The translations under genes were made by a program, and so were the position numbers. From contig CM071568.1 of assembly GCA_036426205.1 (NCBI GenBank), forward strand, positions 122,905,149 to 122,969,148: a DNA stretch of 64,000 nucleotides, read 5' to 3'. This document shows, piece by piece, positions 24,121 to 34,715 of the stretch (its first letter is position 1; the number at the start of each line of letters is the position of its first letter). Below the pieces are notes generated by a model. It worked only from the letters and a program-made list of their open reading frames with translations. It searched no databases and was not told the origin of the DNA. The stretch is from Ascaphus truei. Its lineage: Eukaryota; Chordata; Amphibia; Anura; Ascaphidae.

Positions 24121-24852
24121 CTTGGTAGTGTTGTACCAGGTAGTTGAGTTTGGAAAAAAACGGGTAATAGGGTACCCGGCCAAAATCAATAGTTCTAAAC
24201 CGGCCGGGGGTAACCAGTTAATAGGTGTGGCACTTACTTGCAGGGTGGGTGGCGAACATTAGGAACAGCAGCAGCGGTCCTGTGGCGGTGGCAGCTTTCG
24301 AAGTGTCTTCAGCCGGCGTGGGACAGCAGGAATCATCTGCAGCAGGTAACTGTGTTGTGTGTGTGTGTGTGTGTGTGAGTGAGCGTGAGCCAGCCGGGGT
24401 CTTGTGACCGGATAAGGACGTTTGGCACTAACCTGCAGGGTGGCGGCGACATCTAGGAACAGCAGCAGGAGCCCTGTGGCAGCATCGAAGGTGTTTTCAG
24501 CCGGCGGGGGACAGCAGGAATTCATTCCATAGAACCGGAGCAGGTAAGCAGTGTGTGTGTTGGAGCCTCCGGGGAACCACGTGACCGGAGCAGGAGACGG
24601 AGCATTCCAATTGGACAGCCGTCCATTCCTGCTATTGAATGGATTCCTGCTGTCCCACGCCGGCTGAAGACACTTCCGAAGCTGCCACCGCCACAGGACC
24701 GCTGCTGCTGTTCCTAGATGTCGCCACCACCCTGCAAGTAAGTGCCAAACCGAGTAACTGGGTACCCGGCCGGTTAGAACTATTGATTTTGGCCGGGTAC
24801 CCATTACCCGTTTTTTTCCAAACTCACTACCTGGTACAACACTACCAAGGAC

Positions 24853-25865
24853 CAATATTAAAACACTGCCAAGACATAAATCGCAAGTTAGACTTGGTCT
24901 GCCGAATATCAACAAGTATTACCTTGCTACACAAGTGAACGCTTTTTGAAAGGTATCACTGTACTAAAAATAAACTGTGTGGAAATTGAAAACAAATACT
25001 GCAAAGATATAGACACAAAGAAGGCTCCATGTCTCAGGAAGACAGATCGTCTTAAAGGTCTTTATGTATACCCTACTATCGGTGCAGCCTTATGTGCATG
25101 GGATGAAATATCAAAAGATGAGTTTTTACATTCCCATCCCCTCTCGCTCCAATATGCGGGAACCCTGACTTCCCAGAATATTTCAAAAGTGGAGCCGAGC
25201 GGGTCTAATTAGGCTAGGAGATCTGATGGAAACGGGAGGAACTAGATGTTTTAAACCCTTTCAAGACCAGTTTGATTTTAAAGAAGGGGAGAGATGGCAT
25301 TATATGCTAATTTTTCACTATTTGTACACAAAAATAAATATAAAAAATCTTTTGAAATCGTGTTTGTATTGCTGGGTGCAGGTGGGCACAATATATCGTA
25401 TATCTACAGAACATTATTGAAAATCAAGGCTGAACCTAAGCCAGGGTCTGTATTAGCTTGGGAAAAGGAGCTGGGTAGGGAATACTCTGCACTCGAATGG
25501 ACACAAATGTGGAGTAACGCCAGCTCTTCCTCGAAGGAATATCTTAGAAAACGCGTATAAGACAATGTACAGGTGGTATTATACACCACAAAAACGGAAA
25601 GAATGCTATCCAGGAACGTCTAATAAGTGCTGGAGAGGATGTGGGGAGGTGGGAACAATGCTTCATATTTGGAGGAAGTGTAAGAAAATAAAGTGTCTTT
25701 GGGATGTGATAGTGGAGCAGATTTTCAATATTACCAAGATTAGAATCCCAAATGACATGAGTATTTTATTGCTAAACAGGGAAGGAGTCACGGGGTACAG
25801 AATTAGGAAATCTCTTTTAATACATATGCTAAATGCAGCAAGATGTGCTATCGCTGCCAACTGAA
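24853..25865 (+). pseudogene. L1-like ORF2 C-terminal region (continues from 20727)
   Basis: After the insertion the L1 protein resumes with RTNIKT and RLGLPNINKYYLATQ, typical of the segment following the RT. Then ARLGDLMETGG, MYRWYYTPQK, CWRGCGEVGTMLHIWRKCKK (the C-terminal cysteine-bearing region) and a C-terminus near LNAARCAIAAN, stop at about 25861. Frame shifts are present. The 3' UTR runs to roughly 26400. Confidence 0.8.
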
Positions 25866-26409
25866 AGCTGGATGCACCCACTATGGGACAATGGGAGTCG
25901 AGAATATGTTAGGTTATGAGGATGGAACAGCTCTCATATATAACCACTGATACAAGGTTAACATTTGAGCTTCTCTGGCGGCCGTGGTCAGAGTTCACTG
26001 GTAATAAAATATCATGAAAAGATGTGAGAGGAATCATCTGCCAAAATGGGACTAAAAGGGACAATTGGGATTATTAAATAAGGGTTTGACTTTTTAGATT
26101 TTATTTTAATCTAATTTTTTGTTTAATGATTGTATGTATGATTTAAATTGTCAGTGTGTGATAGTGTATTCTAATGTATAACTCACTTTGCATATTATAT
26201 TATGCAATATTGTCCACTCAAATTATGACTGATTATGGGGAAAAGATGCCGAGTTCTGTACTATTTTTTTTTTATGTCGTTCCGAGATTAGGACAATGAT
26301 CAGGATTAAGTATTGCTCAGTATGGAGGGTAAAACTAATATGCTTTGACATGTTTTTTGTTTTTGAGTCGTATCATATTGTAATGCACTGTTTTATATAG
26401 TGTATTATA

Positions 26410-26738
26410 CAGGCATACCCCGGTTTAAGGACACTCACTTTAAGTACACTCGCGAGTAAGGACATATCGCCCAACAGGCAAGCGGCAGCTCACGCCTGCG
26501 CCTGTCAGCACGTCCTGAACAGCAATACCGGCTCCCTACCTGTACTGAAGCTGTGCGCAAGTGGGGAGACTAGAGCCTGTTACACATGTGTTATTTACAT
26601 CAGTTATGCACGTATATGACGATTGCAGTACAGTACATGCTCGATAAGCAGAAAAAAGGTCATGCTTCACTTTAAGTACATTTTCGCTTTACATACATGC
26701 TCCAGTCCCATTGCGTACGTTAATGCGGGGTATGCCTG
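26410..26738. mobile_element. Tigger/pogo-like MITE with TA sites (right-arm copy)
   Basis: Left caggcataccccggtttaag and right revcomp caggcataccccgcattaac, flanked by TA (26408-26409, 26739-26740). The ends resemble those of Tigger-type pogo elements of vertebrates. No transposase; internal pieces such as cttactcgcgagtgtactta are conserved among copies. Confidence 0.87.
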
Positions 26739-26753
26739 TACTGTGTTGTATAT

Positions 26754-27093
26754 CAGTGCTGCGCAAACTTTTTCAGCTGCGGCCCCCTTCCTGGGAGCCA
26801 CAGCGTTCACAACCCCCCCTCCCCCGAAGGCACGTCTTCAAATGACGTTGCGGGTCACGTCACGTGACCCCACCGCGGCATTTGACGCGCGTTGCCATGG
26901 TAACGTCGCGTGACCCGCGGCATCAAATTGCCATGGTAACGCGTCGCCGAAGACCCGGCTGCCAGTAGGCAAGTGAGGTTTCAGAGGCCTCACGCCTCCC
27001 CCGGCATTAAATTAAATGCCCGGGGGAAGAGCGTGGGGCTTCTGTAACAGCCCGCGCCCCCCACCCCTGCAAATTCTCCCGCCCCCGCCCCTG
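26754..27093. mobile_element. hAT-like GC-rich element (right-arm copy)
   Basis: Left end cagtgctgcgcaaacttttt. The far end near gcccccgcccctg is less clear. A possible 7-of-8 target duplication is ttgtatat (26746-26753) with ctgtatat (27091-27098), which would move the right end to 27090. Internal ccatggtaacg blocks recall the elements at 14173 and 47449. Confidence 0.6.
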
Positions 27094-27363
27094 TATATGT
27101 TTGTCATAAAAGTTTGGATTACAAATAATAATAAAAAATAAAAATAAAAAAAGAGAATACTTTATATTACATTGCCCAGTGTCCCCCGAATACACAAATA
27201 GCAGATATGTATAGGTTTGCGTATACCTACACATATCTCGAACTAGAATTTTTCAGAACAGAATGCAAAAGGTGTAGGCCCGGTGTATTGCCATGTGGTC
27301 ACATGTAGGAGGCGAGACCTGTGCCATCTTACCACAATGATTGGCCACATGATTCCTCTAATC

Positions 27364-27533
27364 CAGGGGAAGCAAACTCCAGTCCTCAAGACCTACCAAC
27401 AGGTCGGGTTTTCAGGACATCCCTGCTTCAGAACAGGTAGCTAAGTCGAAGACTGAGATAGCAGACTGAAGCATGGTTATCCTAAAAACCTGACCTGTTG
27501 GTAGCTCTTCTGGACTGGAGTTGGTTACCCCTG
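27364..27533. mobile_element. Palindromic hAT-type MITE (right-arm copy)
   Basis: Left caggggaagcaaactccagt, right revcomp caggggtaaccaactccagt. Flanked by ctctaatc (27356-27363) and ctctaaat (27534-27541). Mirror of 21482-21652. Confidence 0.85.
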
Positions 27534-27932
27534 CTCTAAATCAGACATGACAAGCCAAGGAAGAACATCTTCTGGGTCATCCGATCACAGCTGTGTCTAA
27601 TGAAAATGTTGCGTTCCTGCAGTGTACCATTAGTCAACGGGAGCTAGCTCGGGGGGAAAAAGTGCCCCTCACTAATATAGGGTATAGAAGAGATCAGATG
27701 AGTCAAGACAGATCCGCACGGGCCCCCCCTTTAGTTGTAAAGTGCTCCTGTGGCTTACAATGTGGTAACTGGACTGCTCTTTTGGAGGAATTATTTTATT
27801 GTCATGAGCAACCCCGGTCACTGCTATAGCAGCAATCAGTAGACTTAGGACTGCGCTTAAGACCCCTACTGTGAAAGGGACGGGTCACCACCTACAATAA
27901 AAACAAAAACACCCAAAAATGCTGCATATCAC

Positions 27933-29339
27933 GCGGCCACGTGAGAGCACTGCAGGGAAAGCTGCGGCGTACCTGGTAAGCATAAGGACCCCTGGTGTGC
28001 TGGCCCCCATGCCGTACCAGGTATGTCCACAGGGCACTCGAAAGGTTAATTCAATCACCTGTATTCTGCACAAACTGTATTCCATCTGGAGGTTTCCCCT
28101 TGAGCTGTGGCAAATCTCGTTTAGAACATTCCAGCGTTGTAATCGTCACATTTGACTGATCTGATTTATATTTGGGAATTTAGGTCTTCCTAATCACTCA
28201 CTTATGTTTTGATCTTTTAAATAAATGTTTTTATCTCCCCCCCTTAAATTCTGCAACAAGAGGAGATTCAATAAAAGTAAACAGTAGATTAGCTTGTGAA
28301 CTCTTCAACTGCAAGTTCTTCAGACAGACACATCCTTCCTCAATTACTTTCGTGCATAATGCACTCATCCCTTATTGATAGAATACAGGGAATAATCATA
28401 ACGCACACACTATCAAGCGATGCATTCATGGTTGGCAATGTTTGACAGCGAGAAAAAAAAAATCACACACACACACTTTACAGAAATAAATGTGAACACT
28501 GTTTCTCAGCGGCATTTTGTGGGAAAGGCATTTCCAACACACTACTGTGGTCAGCAGACAAAAAAGAAACACCATCATTGAAACAGCTTCAAATAACCAT
28601 TGGCAAGAAATCACCAGTGTTTACAGCAACCCACATACATTCTCTATACTTTGGTTTACTTCAGCTAGAAAGAAACAACACATTTACCATCATTAACCAT
28701 TCAATATGTTCCTTCTTTTCTCCAAAACATATTATTTAATGACAGGTTATAAAAGGAACCTAGCATGTGGCATATCTAGCTAATACCAACACACATTTAC
28801 TAGAAGTGCCACTCCATTACATGTGCCAGGAAGCTCCCCTACAGGGGAATGGGCCAGATTTACTAAATGGTGTTACTATACAAGACACGTTACAGCAGAT
28901 TCTGAATGGGCCGTCATAGGCGTATATTTACCAAACCATGCTGGAAGGGGTCTTATGGAGCAGCAGAGCTTAGCAAATATGACCGCATGTCTTGATGACT
29001 AGTAACATATGCTGGCATAATTGTGACGTTAGCAGATACAGCCAACTCTGCCCAAAAGTTTGCAGTTTAACAACAGTTAGTCTACTCATACACACACAGG
29101 TTGGCATTACAATGTATGGAATATACAATGGCATTTACATTCATATAATATGCACAGAGAGATCATGACAATATCTACTTTGTCTTCATAGTGGAACTAA
29201 GTATTTGTCAAGGATTGGTCGCCAGAGCTGTGCCAAGTTTCTCAACAAGCTGGTTGCATACCGTTAACTTCACAGGTATCCACAGATAAACTTCATTTGC
29301 CCGACACATGCAAATAAATACTTCTAAATTCTAGCTTGT
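27933..29339. other. Unassigned intronic DNA
   Basis: No supported gene. A (CA)n run is at about 28464-28476. The phrase gggccagatttactaaatgg at 28850 resembles a MITE end, unpaired. If 29340-29503 is an exon, this would include its 3' UTR; a variant polyadenylation signal (attaaa on the minus strand) exists near 28735, but no canonical aataaa was noted in that orientation. Confidence 0.4.
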
Positions 29340-29503
29340 CTACTGCTCGGTTTCAGCTACGTCACTGGAAGACACTTCCGTACTGTTAGGGGGGCAAGCA
29401 AAGCATCGAGAAATCGAGGGCAAGGAACGGGTCACTCTGCATCTGCAAGGGTCGGCTTCTGTTACCTTCCGAGCCCCGAACTGCCGGGGCAGAGTTACAC
29501 AAC
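29340..29503 (-). CDS. Candidate alternative 3'-terminal exon (unproven)
   Basis: On the minus strand an AG acceptor (29505-29504, context attttgcag) is followed by an open frame of 54 codons ending in TAG at 29342-29340. If joined to the single G left over by the phase-1 end of the PAR6 PB1 exon at 45895, the first codon is GGT and the frame reads GCVTLPRQFGARKVTEADPC, then a cysteine/arginine/serine-rich tail ending VAETEQ. The block is clearly more GC-rich than its surroundings and matches no repeat in the window. Against it: a short pyrimidine tract, no recognised homology, and a chance open frame of this length is possible. It would replace the PDZ-encoding exon. Confidence 0.33.
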
Positions 29504-29959
29504 CTGCAAAATTCAGCATAGTTATACAATGTGATGAAGCTTTTGAAATGATTTGCCTTCTATGACATATTCTGTGCAGAAAGGGGACGAATGAGTGATA
29601 GGATAGTCATTCTTCAAAGCTCCTATTCGACATCATTAAATGACACAAGAAAGACTGCCAAGCTAATGGAATCTTTCTATACAGACATCCTTTTTTATGT
29701 AGAAAGGTTATAAAACTACAGTGACCTCATGCACTCCTTGAAGAGTGTTGTTGGGGTCCTGCAAGATATTACCTGTGTCAATGACCAAGCGGGAGCCATG
29801 TCCAAGACCATTACAATGTCTTCTGGAAAGGAACGACTTTTGCCCCTTAATTGTAATAAATATTACTAATGCTATATCTCATTACAGTGTTGGGTCATGT
29901 CAACCAGTTATTATTGGATGATTCCTAAATCCTGAACGGCTGTGATTTGACAATGCAAA
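29504..29959. other. No recognised feature
   Basis: AT-rich intronic sequence; nothing supported. Confidence 0.4.
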
Positions 29960-30139
29960 AATAGGATAGATAAGAAAACAAGGGGTTATGGAGGTAGAAT
30001 GGGGGCAAGTGCGAGTTTGACAAGCAGTGAGACACCCATAGTAAATACAGATAATACTAGAAAACTTCTAAAGACTAAACCGAATTGGCGCAGAAAGGAA
30101 GGAGCAGATAAGATAATGGTACAGGCTGAAAAAAAACTT

Positions 30140-30770
30140 AAATGCATGCTTGCTAATGCAAGAAGCCTGACAGATAAAATGGGGGAGCTTGAATTAATAG
30201 CTGCAAGCGAGCAGTATGATATCATAGGATGAAACTCATGACAGGACAGGTAATTTAGAGGGTTATTCCCTTTTACGGACGGATCAAGCAAATAGAAGAG
30301 GAGGTGGAGTATGTTTATATGTTAAACCGGATCTAAAACCTATTATAAGGTATGATCTTTATGAAGGGAATGATGAAGATGTAGAGACCTTGTGGATAGA
30401 AATTAGCAGTGGAGGTAAAAGTATAAAGAAAATGTTTGTAGGGATATGCTATAAACCACCAAATATCTGTGAGATTGAGGAAGCTAAAATACTTTTGCAA
30501 ATGGAGAAGGCATTAAAACTAGGTCATGTTTGCATAATGGGTGATTTTAATTATCCAAACAGACTGGGGAAATGAGATTAGCATTACCACAAAATGAAAC
30601 AGGTTTTTGGGGGTGCTTAAAGACAATTATATGACCCAAATTATTGAGGAACCAACAAGGAGAGGGGCTGTACTGGATTTGGTAATATCAAACAATGTAG
30701 AAGTAATAGCAAATATTCAAGTCATGGAACATTTGGGTAACAGTGATCATAACGGCCTCTTGAAATAAAT
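30140..30770 (+). pseudogene. LINE endonuclease domain (CR1/L2 type), broken
   Basis: Motifs in order: LKCMLANARSLTDKMGELEL and QYDIIG (start of the APE-type endonuclease), RGGGVCLYVKPDL, MFVGICYKPPN, VCIMGDFNYPN with the catalytic GDFN, DLVISN and LGNSDHN near 30735-30755 with the SDH-type motif. Frame shifts occur near 30230, 30575 and 30760. This enzyme nicks target DNA to prime reverse transcription; the copy is inactive. Confidence 0.85.
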
Positions 30771-31129
30771 TATCAAAAAACAGATCACTTGGGTTCAACA
30801 AAGACCTTAAACTTTAGAAAGGCAGATTTTAATAAAACAGAGGACTAATCTACAAGTAATACATTGGGATGATGTTTTTGCAGGGAAAATGTAGAAGATA
30901 TTGGGCAGCCTTTAAAACATTGTTAGAAAAGCACACTCATCAGTGTATACCCTTGGGTAATAAGTATAAAAAACAAAGTCAAAACCAATGTGGCTAAATA
31001 AACAGGTAGGGGAGGAAATGGAAAAGAGGCAGGTGTTTAGATTCTTGAAGTCAGAAGGGATGGAGGCATCGTATCAGAATTATAAGGAATGTAAAAAAAA
31101 TTGCAAAAGGGCAATCAAATTAGCAAAAA

Positions 31130-32574
31130 TGGATAATGAAAAAAAGGATTGCAATAGAAATTAGGAACAACCCTAAAAAGTTCTTTAAGTACCTTAATAA
31201 CAAAAAAACGAGGACAGAAAATATAGGACCCTTTCAGTGTGAAATGGGCAAGGAGTTTATTGGAGATAAGGGAAAAGCAGAGGTATTAAACAATTCTTTG
31301 CCTCTGTGTTTACCAGGGAAGAATCAAGTTCAATTGTAATGCCGCAGGAGGAAGCCACAACCCCCATATTAATGAACAATTGGTTAATCGAGGAAGAATT
31401 TCATAGGCAACTTGAAAAAACTAAAGTAAATAAGGCCCCTGTCCCCGATGGCATACATCCAAGAGTTCTCAAGGAGTTAAGTTCAGTAATAGCCATGAAG
31501 GATAGATCATACCAAACTAACCTTATTTGCTTCTTTGCAGAGGTAAGAAGGAATTTAGACCAGGGTAATGCAGTTGATGTGGTCTACTTAGATTTTGCAA
31601 ATACTTTTGATACGGTTCCACATAAGAGGTTGGTGTACAAAATAAAGCAAATAGGACTCCGTAAAAATATATGCACCTGGATTGAAAACTGGTTGAAGGA
31701 TAGACAACAGAGGGTTGTCATAAATGGAACTTTTTCAGGTTGGGCTAAAGTCGTGAGCGGAGTACCTCAGGGATCGGTACTGGGACCCCTGCTTTTTAAC
31801 TTGTTTATTAATGACCTTGAGGTTGGCATCGAGAGCAAAGTCTCCATCTTTGCTGATGATACTAAATTGTGTAAGGTAATAGAATCAGAGCAGGATGTAA
31901 TTTCTCTCCAAAAGGACTTGGAGAGACTGGAAACGTGGGCAGGTAAATGGCAGATGAGGTTTAATACAGATAAATGTAAGGTTATGCATTTGGGAAGCAA
32001 GAATAAACATGCGACTTACAAATTAAACAGGATACATTGGGAGAATCCATGATGGAGAAGGATTTCGGAGTGCTTGTAGACAGCAGGCTTAGCAATAGTG
32101 CCCAAAGTCATGCAGTAGCTTCAAAGGCAAACAAGATCTTATCTTGCATTAAGCGGGCAATGGATGGAAGGGAAGTAAACATAATTATGCCCCTTTACAA
32201 AGCATTAGTAAGACCACACCTTGAATATGGAGTACAATTTTGGGCCCCACTCCTAGAAAAGACATTATGGAACTAGAGAGAGTGCAGAGAAGAGCCACCA
32301 AATTAATAAAGGGGATGGAGAATCTAACTTATGAGGAGAGGCTAGCTAAATTAGATGTATTTACATTAGAAAAGAGGCGTCTAAGAGGGGATATGATAAC
32401 TATATACAAATATATATTCGGGGACAGTACAAGGAGCTTTCAAAAGAACTATTCATCCCAAGGGCAGTACAAAGGACTCGGGGCCATCCCTTAAGGTTGG
32501 AGGAAAGGAGATTTCACCAGCAACAAAGAAAAAAAGGTTCTTACCAGAAAGGGCAGGTAAAATGTGGAATTCAT
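31130..32574 (+). pseudogene. LINE reverse transcriptase domain (CR1/L2 type), broken
   Basis: NKAPVPDGIHPRVLKELS, VVYLDFANTFDTVPHKRL, VSGVPQGSVLGPLLFNLFIN and SIFADDTKL (the FADD catalytic box is intact), then [47 protein letters not shown] and [17 protein letters not shown]. The longest frame is 31306-32052 (248 codons). Frame shifts lie near 31330, 32045 and 32270. At 32470-32574 the frame goes on as LEERRFHQQQRKKRFLPE and AGKMWNS, then stops at the L1 insertion. Confidence 0.9.
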
Positions 32575-32721
32575 GGGGGCGCATGTGCGGCGAGCCGACA
32601 AGATGGCCGCCTAACACGAAGCTCCTCCAATCCCCGTGCAGGGAAATAAAAAAAAACTAGCTGATTGCGGATCTGGGCATAGAGCCAAACTGCCGACATC
32701 AGCTACGTACCACCCAGGGAG

Positions 32722-33363
32722 ATGAAGCCGCGCAGTGAGAAGAGGCAGGCAACCCAAGAAGAAAAATTCTTTGAAAAAAAGAATGCTGTGGAATCAACAG
32801 GGTTCCCAAGATGGCAGCCACACAAGACACCCTTCAGGATCAGAGGGGAGGCAGAGGCTGAAGCAGAGGCTGCAGGAGGTATGGATGAAAATGCCAGACC
32901 CACTACAAAAGGTGATCTTGACAACTTACTGAAATGTATGGCACAAAAGATGCAAACAGAAATGACAAAGTAGTGTCAGAACTGAGAAGAGATTTGCATG
33001 GACTAGGCGACAGAACTAACTGTCTAGAAGGGGTAGCTGACGAGCTATCAGCCCAAAACGAGCTAGCAGCCCAGCATCCGGTCACAAAGATGCTGAGGGA
33101 CAACCAAATCAGATATAAGTGGGGTTTCCCATTTAAGCTAGTGATCTGGCATAATGGTTCAACAATAGTGGTGAAGAATCCAGAAGAAGGAGAAAAAGCA
33201 CTGATCAAATTAGGTTTAATACACATATCTATATCACCTCCGGCTATAGGGTCACCCAGCAAGTCTACCCAGATACCCGTCAGGACACAGGGAAGGACCC
33301 AGAAAGGAAGCAAGCAAAAAGACCAAGAGGGCAGAGAAAGTATCCAAAAAGTATCTGAAAAAT
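32722..33363 (+). pseudogene. L1-like ORF1, RRM-deleted
   Basis: From ATG at 32722: an N-terminal acidic/basic region, then (after a shift near 32970) a coiled-coil segment ELRRDLHGLGDRTNCLEGVA, and the C-terminal domain IRYKWGFPFKLVIWHNGSTI. The central RNA-recognition domain expected between QHPVTKML and RDNQIRYKW is missing, so the deletion removed it. Ends with a basic tail at 33363. Confidence 0.8.
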
Positions 33364-33887
33364 AACTACTGGCCCGTCACCAAAGGTTTTACCAGACAGA
33401 AGAATTCACACAAAGAATGAAGAAAAGGACTAGATATCTGATCCCACACTGGAACTTTTTTCCTCCCCTGCCCGGCAGACGAGTAAGGCCGGCTGTCCTC
33501 CGTGTGAAGTGACATCGGAGCCGGCCTCCAGCTGTGACTCATCCAATACCCTGATCCGGAGAAGAAAAGGACTCGGGTGGTGTTTGATTTTTTTCTTTGT
33601 TTGGGGTTCCACTCTGTACCCCTCTCCCCTCCTCTGTCTCTTTCTTTTTTATTCAACGGAAATCCTACAGGATTAGTTTAGTTTAGATTTAGTTTAAGTA
33701 AGTTTACAAAATGTAAGTAAATGTGGTTATATATAAGTATATGTTTTTGTTTTTCCACTTTCTTCTCTTACCCCTCCCCTTCTCTCATTTACCCGAGGCA
33801 AGAGAGAGCCTACTCAGACAATAGATCAAAACCCCTGTGCACATACAAAATAACAAAAATGGCTAGGAAATATGGTTTAATTTTAAT

Positions 33888-34190
33888 ATGTTAAAACTAG
33901 GTATGCTAAATGTTAAAGGTTTAAACAATCCCAGAAAAAGGAAGTTAGCTTTGCAAGATTTTAAAAAGCAAATGTTGGATGTTCTTTTTATACAAGAAAC
34001 TCATTTCAGGAAACAGGATCAACCCCTGATTTTTCGACAGAGTCTCCTCTTCGAGTTTCTGCGCATTGGCGCAGGTGAAAAGGGGAGTGGCTATACTGGT
34101 CAGAAGGTCGGTACCATTTGCTCTTGATGAAAGTGACTCAGACAAAGAAGGTCGGTTTCTGTTCCCCCCTCCCACCATGGTTGTCTGTTT
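33888..34190 (+). pseudogene. L1-like ORF2 start (endonuclease N-terminus), truncated
   Basis: MLKLGMLNVKGLNNPRKRKL then DVLFIQETHF carries the conserved endonuclease start, including the catalytic glutamate in QETHF. After a shift near 34060 it continues with KRGVAILVRRSVPFALDESD and SDKEGRFLFP. It stops abruptly at about 34180, joined to 3' UTR-like sequence: an internal deletion of the rest of ORF2. Confidence 0.88.
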
Positions 34191-34358
34191 TTATTTTTTC
34201 TCCTTTTGGACTATACCAATAAAGATTGTTAAAACTATACTAAAGATATTATCACTGTTTATTGTTTTGATTATAGTGTGGGTGAACCCTCCTATTCCCC
34301 TCCCCCCCCATCCTTTTTTCTGTATCCACACCCTTTCCCCATGTTATCCAAAAAAAAA

Positions 34359-34715
34359 GTGGCATTCATTACCCTGGGAGACAGTGATGGCAGATACAAT
34401 AGATTTGTTTAAAAAAAAAAAAAAAGAAGAAGATTGCCCATCTTTTTAGAAAGGAAAGGTATACAGGGATATACCAAATAAGTAAACATGGGAAGAATGT
34501 TGATCCAGGGAATTATCCGATTGCCAATCTTGGAGACAGGAAGGAATGTATTTTCCCCCTTATAAGATATCATTGGATAATATGTCACTGGGGTTTTTTG
34601 TTTGCCTTCCTCTGGATCAATAAGCAAGTATAGATATAGGATAAAGTATTAGCATAGGTTGAACTTGATGGACGCATGTCTTTTTTCAACCTCATCTACT
34701 ATGTAACTACAGTAC
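34359..34715 (+). mobile_element. 3' end of the CR1/L2-type LINE
   Basis: Begins with the second copy of the target site and continues the LINE's protein as WHSLPWETVMADTIDLFKKK, the expected follow-on to AGKMWNS at 32574. Then the 3' UTR with ggttgaacttgatggacgca and tcaacctcatctactatgta, and a short actatgta-type terminal repeat. The tail style is common to amphibian CR1/L2-like LINEs as I recall them. Confidence 0.88.

Larger units (their letters stand above)
21076..24335 (-). repeat. Left arm of a 3.3-kb inverted repeat
   Basis: Read in reverse complement this arm follows 24645-27932 along its entire length, with scattered substitutions and small indels. Landmarks in mirrored order: gtgatatgcatgcattttgg at 21076 against its mirror at 27913-27932; the palindromic hAT MITE; the hAT-like GC block; the CAGGCATACCCC MITE; L1 3' UTR; L1 ORF2 C-terminus; and the composite hAT end. 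The outer limit is where the match stops at gtgatatgc. Confidence 0.88.
20728..24844. mobile_element. hAT-type composite that split the L1, enlarged by an inverted duplication
   Basis: Left end tagtggtgtaccgagtaact; right revcomp tagtgttgtaccaggtagtg. Flanked by acaaggac (20720-20727) and ccaaggac (24845-24852), 7 of 8 matching. The original element seems to be made of repeated units (caggaacagcagcggtcctg type sequence at 20878, 24258, 24458 and inverted at 24685). Between 21076 and 24335 it now holds an inverted copy of sequence from its right flank, which is not part of the transposon itself. No transposase recognised. Confidence 0.6.
24645..27932 (+). repeat. Right arm of a 3.3-kb inverted repeat
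   Basis: Partner of 21076-24335 in opposite orientation, with a spacer of about 310 bp (24336-24644). It contains the right end of the composite hAT, its octamer, the L1 ORF2 3' part, L1 3' UTR, a Tigger-like MITE, a hAT-like element, a palindromic hAT MITE and unique flank. Because the L1 frame continues from 20727 into 24853, this arm is likely the original and the left arm the inverted copy. Confidence 0.85.
29960..32574 (+). mobile_element. CR1/L2-type LINE, main body
   Basis: A Jockey-superfamily non-LTR element: endonuclease then RT then a C-terminal segment, all plus strand, with frame shifts. The 5' end is approximate and truncated. The body is split at 32574 by an L1-like element and resumes at 34359, where the last codons and 3' UTR follow. 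Which clade (CR1, L2 or Rex1) cannot be settled by eye. Confidence 0.88.
32575..34358 (+). mobile_element. Internally deleted L1-like LINE nested in the CR1/L2-type LINE
   Basis: GC-rich leader with acaagatggccgcctaacac, an ORF1 remnant, the start of ORF2, a jump to a 3' UTR-like stretch with aataaagattg, and a terminal A run at 34350-34358. Flanking gtggaattcat (32564-32574) and gtggcattcat (34359-34369) match 10 of 11 and form a target-site duplication. About 1.8 kb, so most of ORF2 is absent. Confidence 0.9.

Noticed and set aside
24259..24915. 218-codon minus-strand ORF
   Set aside because: Runs over the repeated units of the hAT-type composite; the peptide is internally repetitive and resembles no protein.
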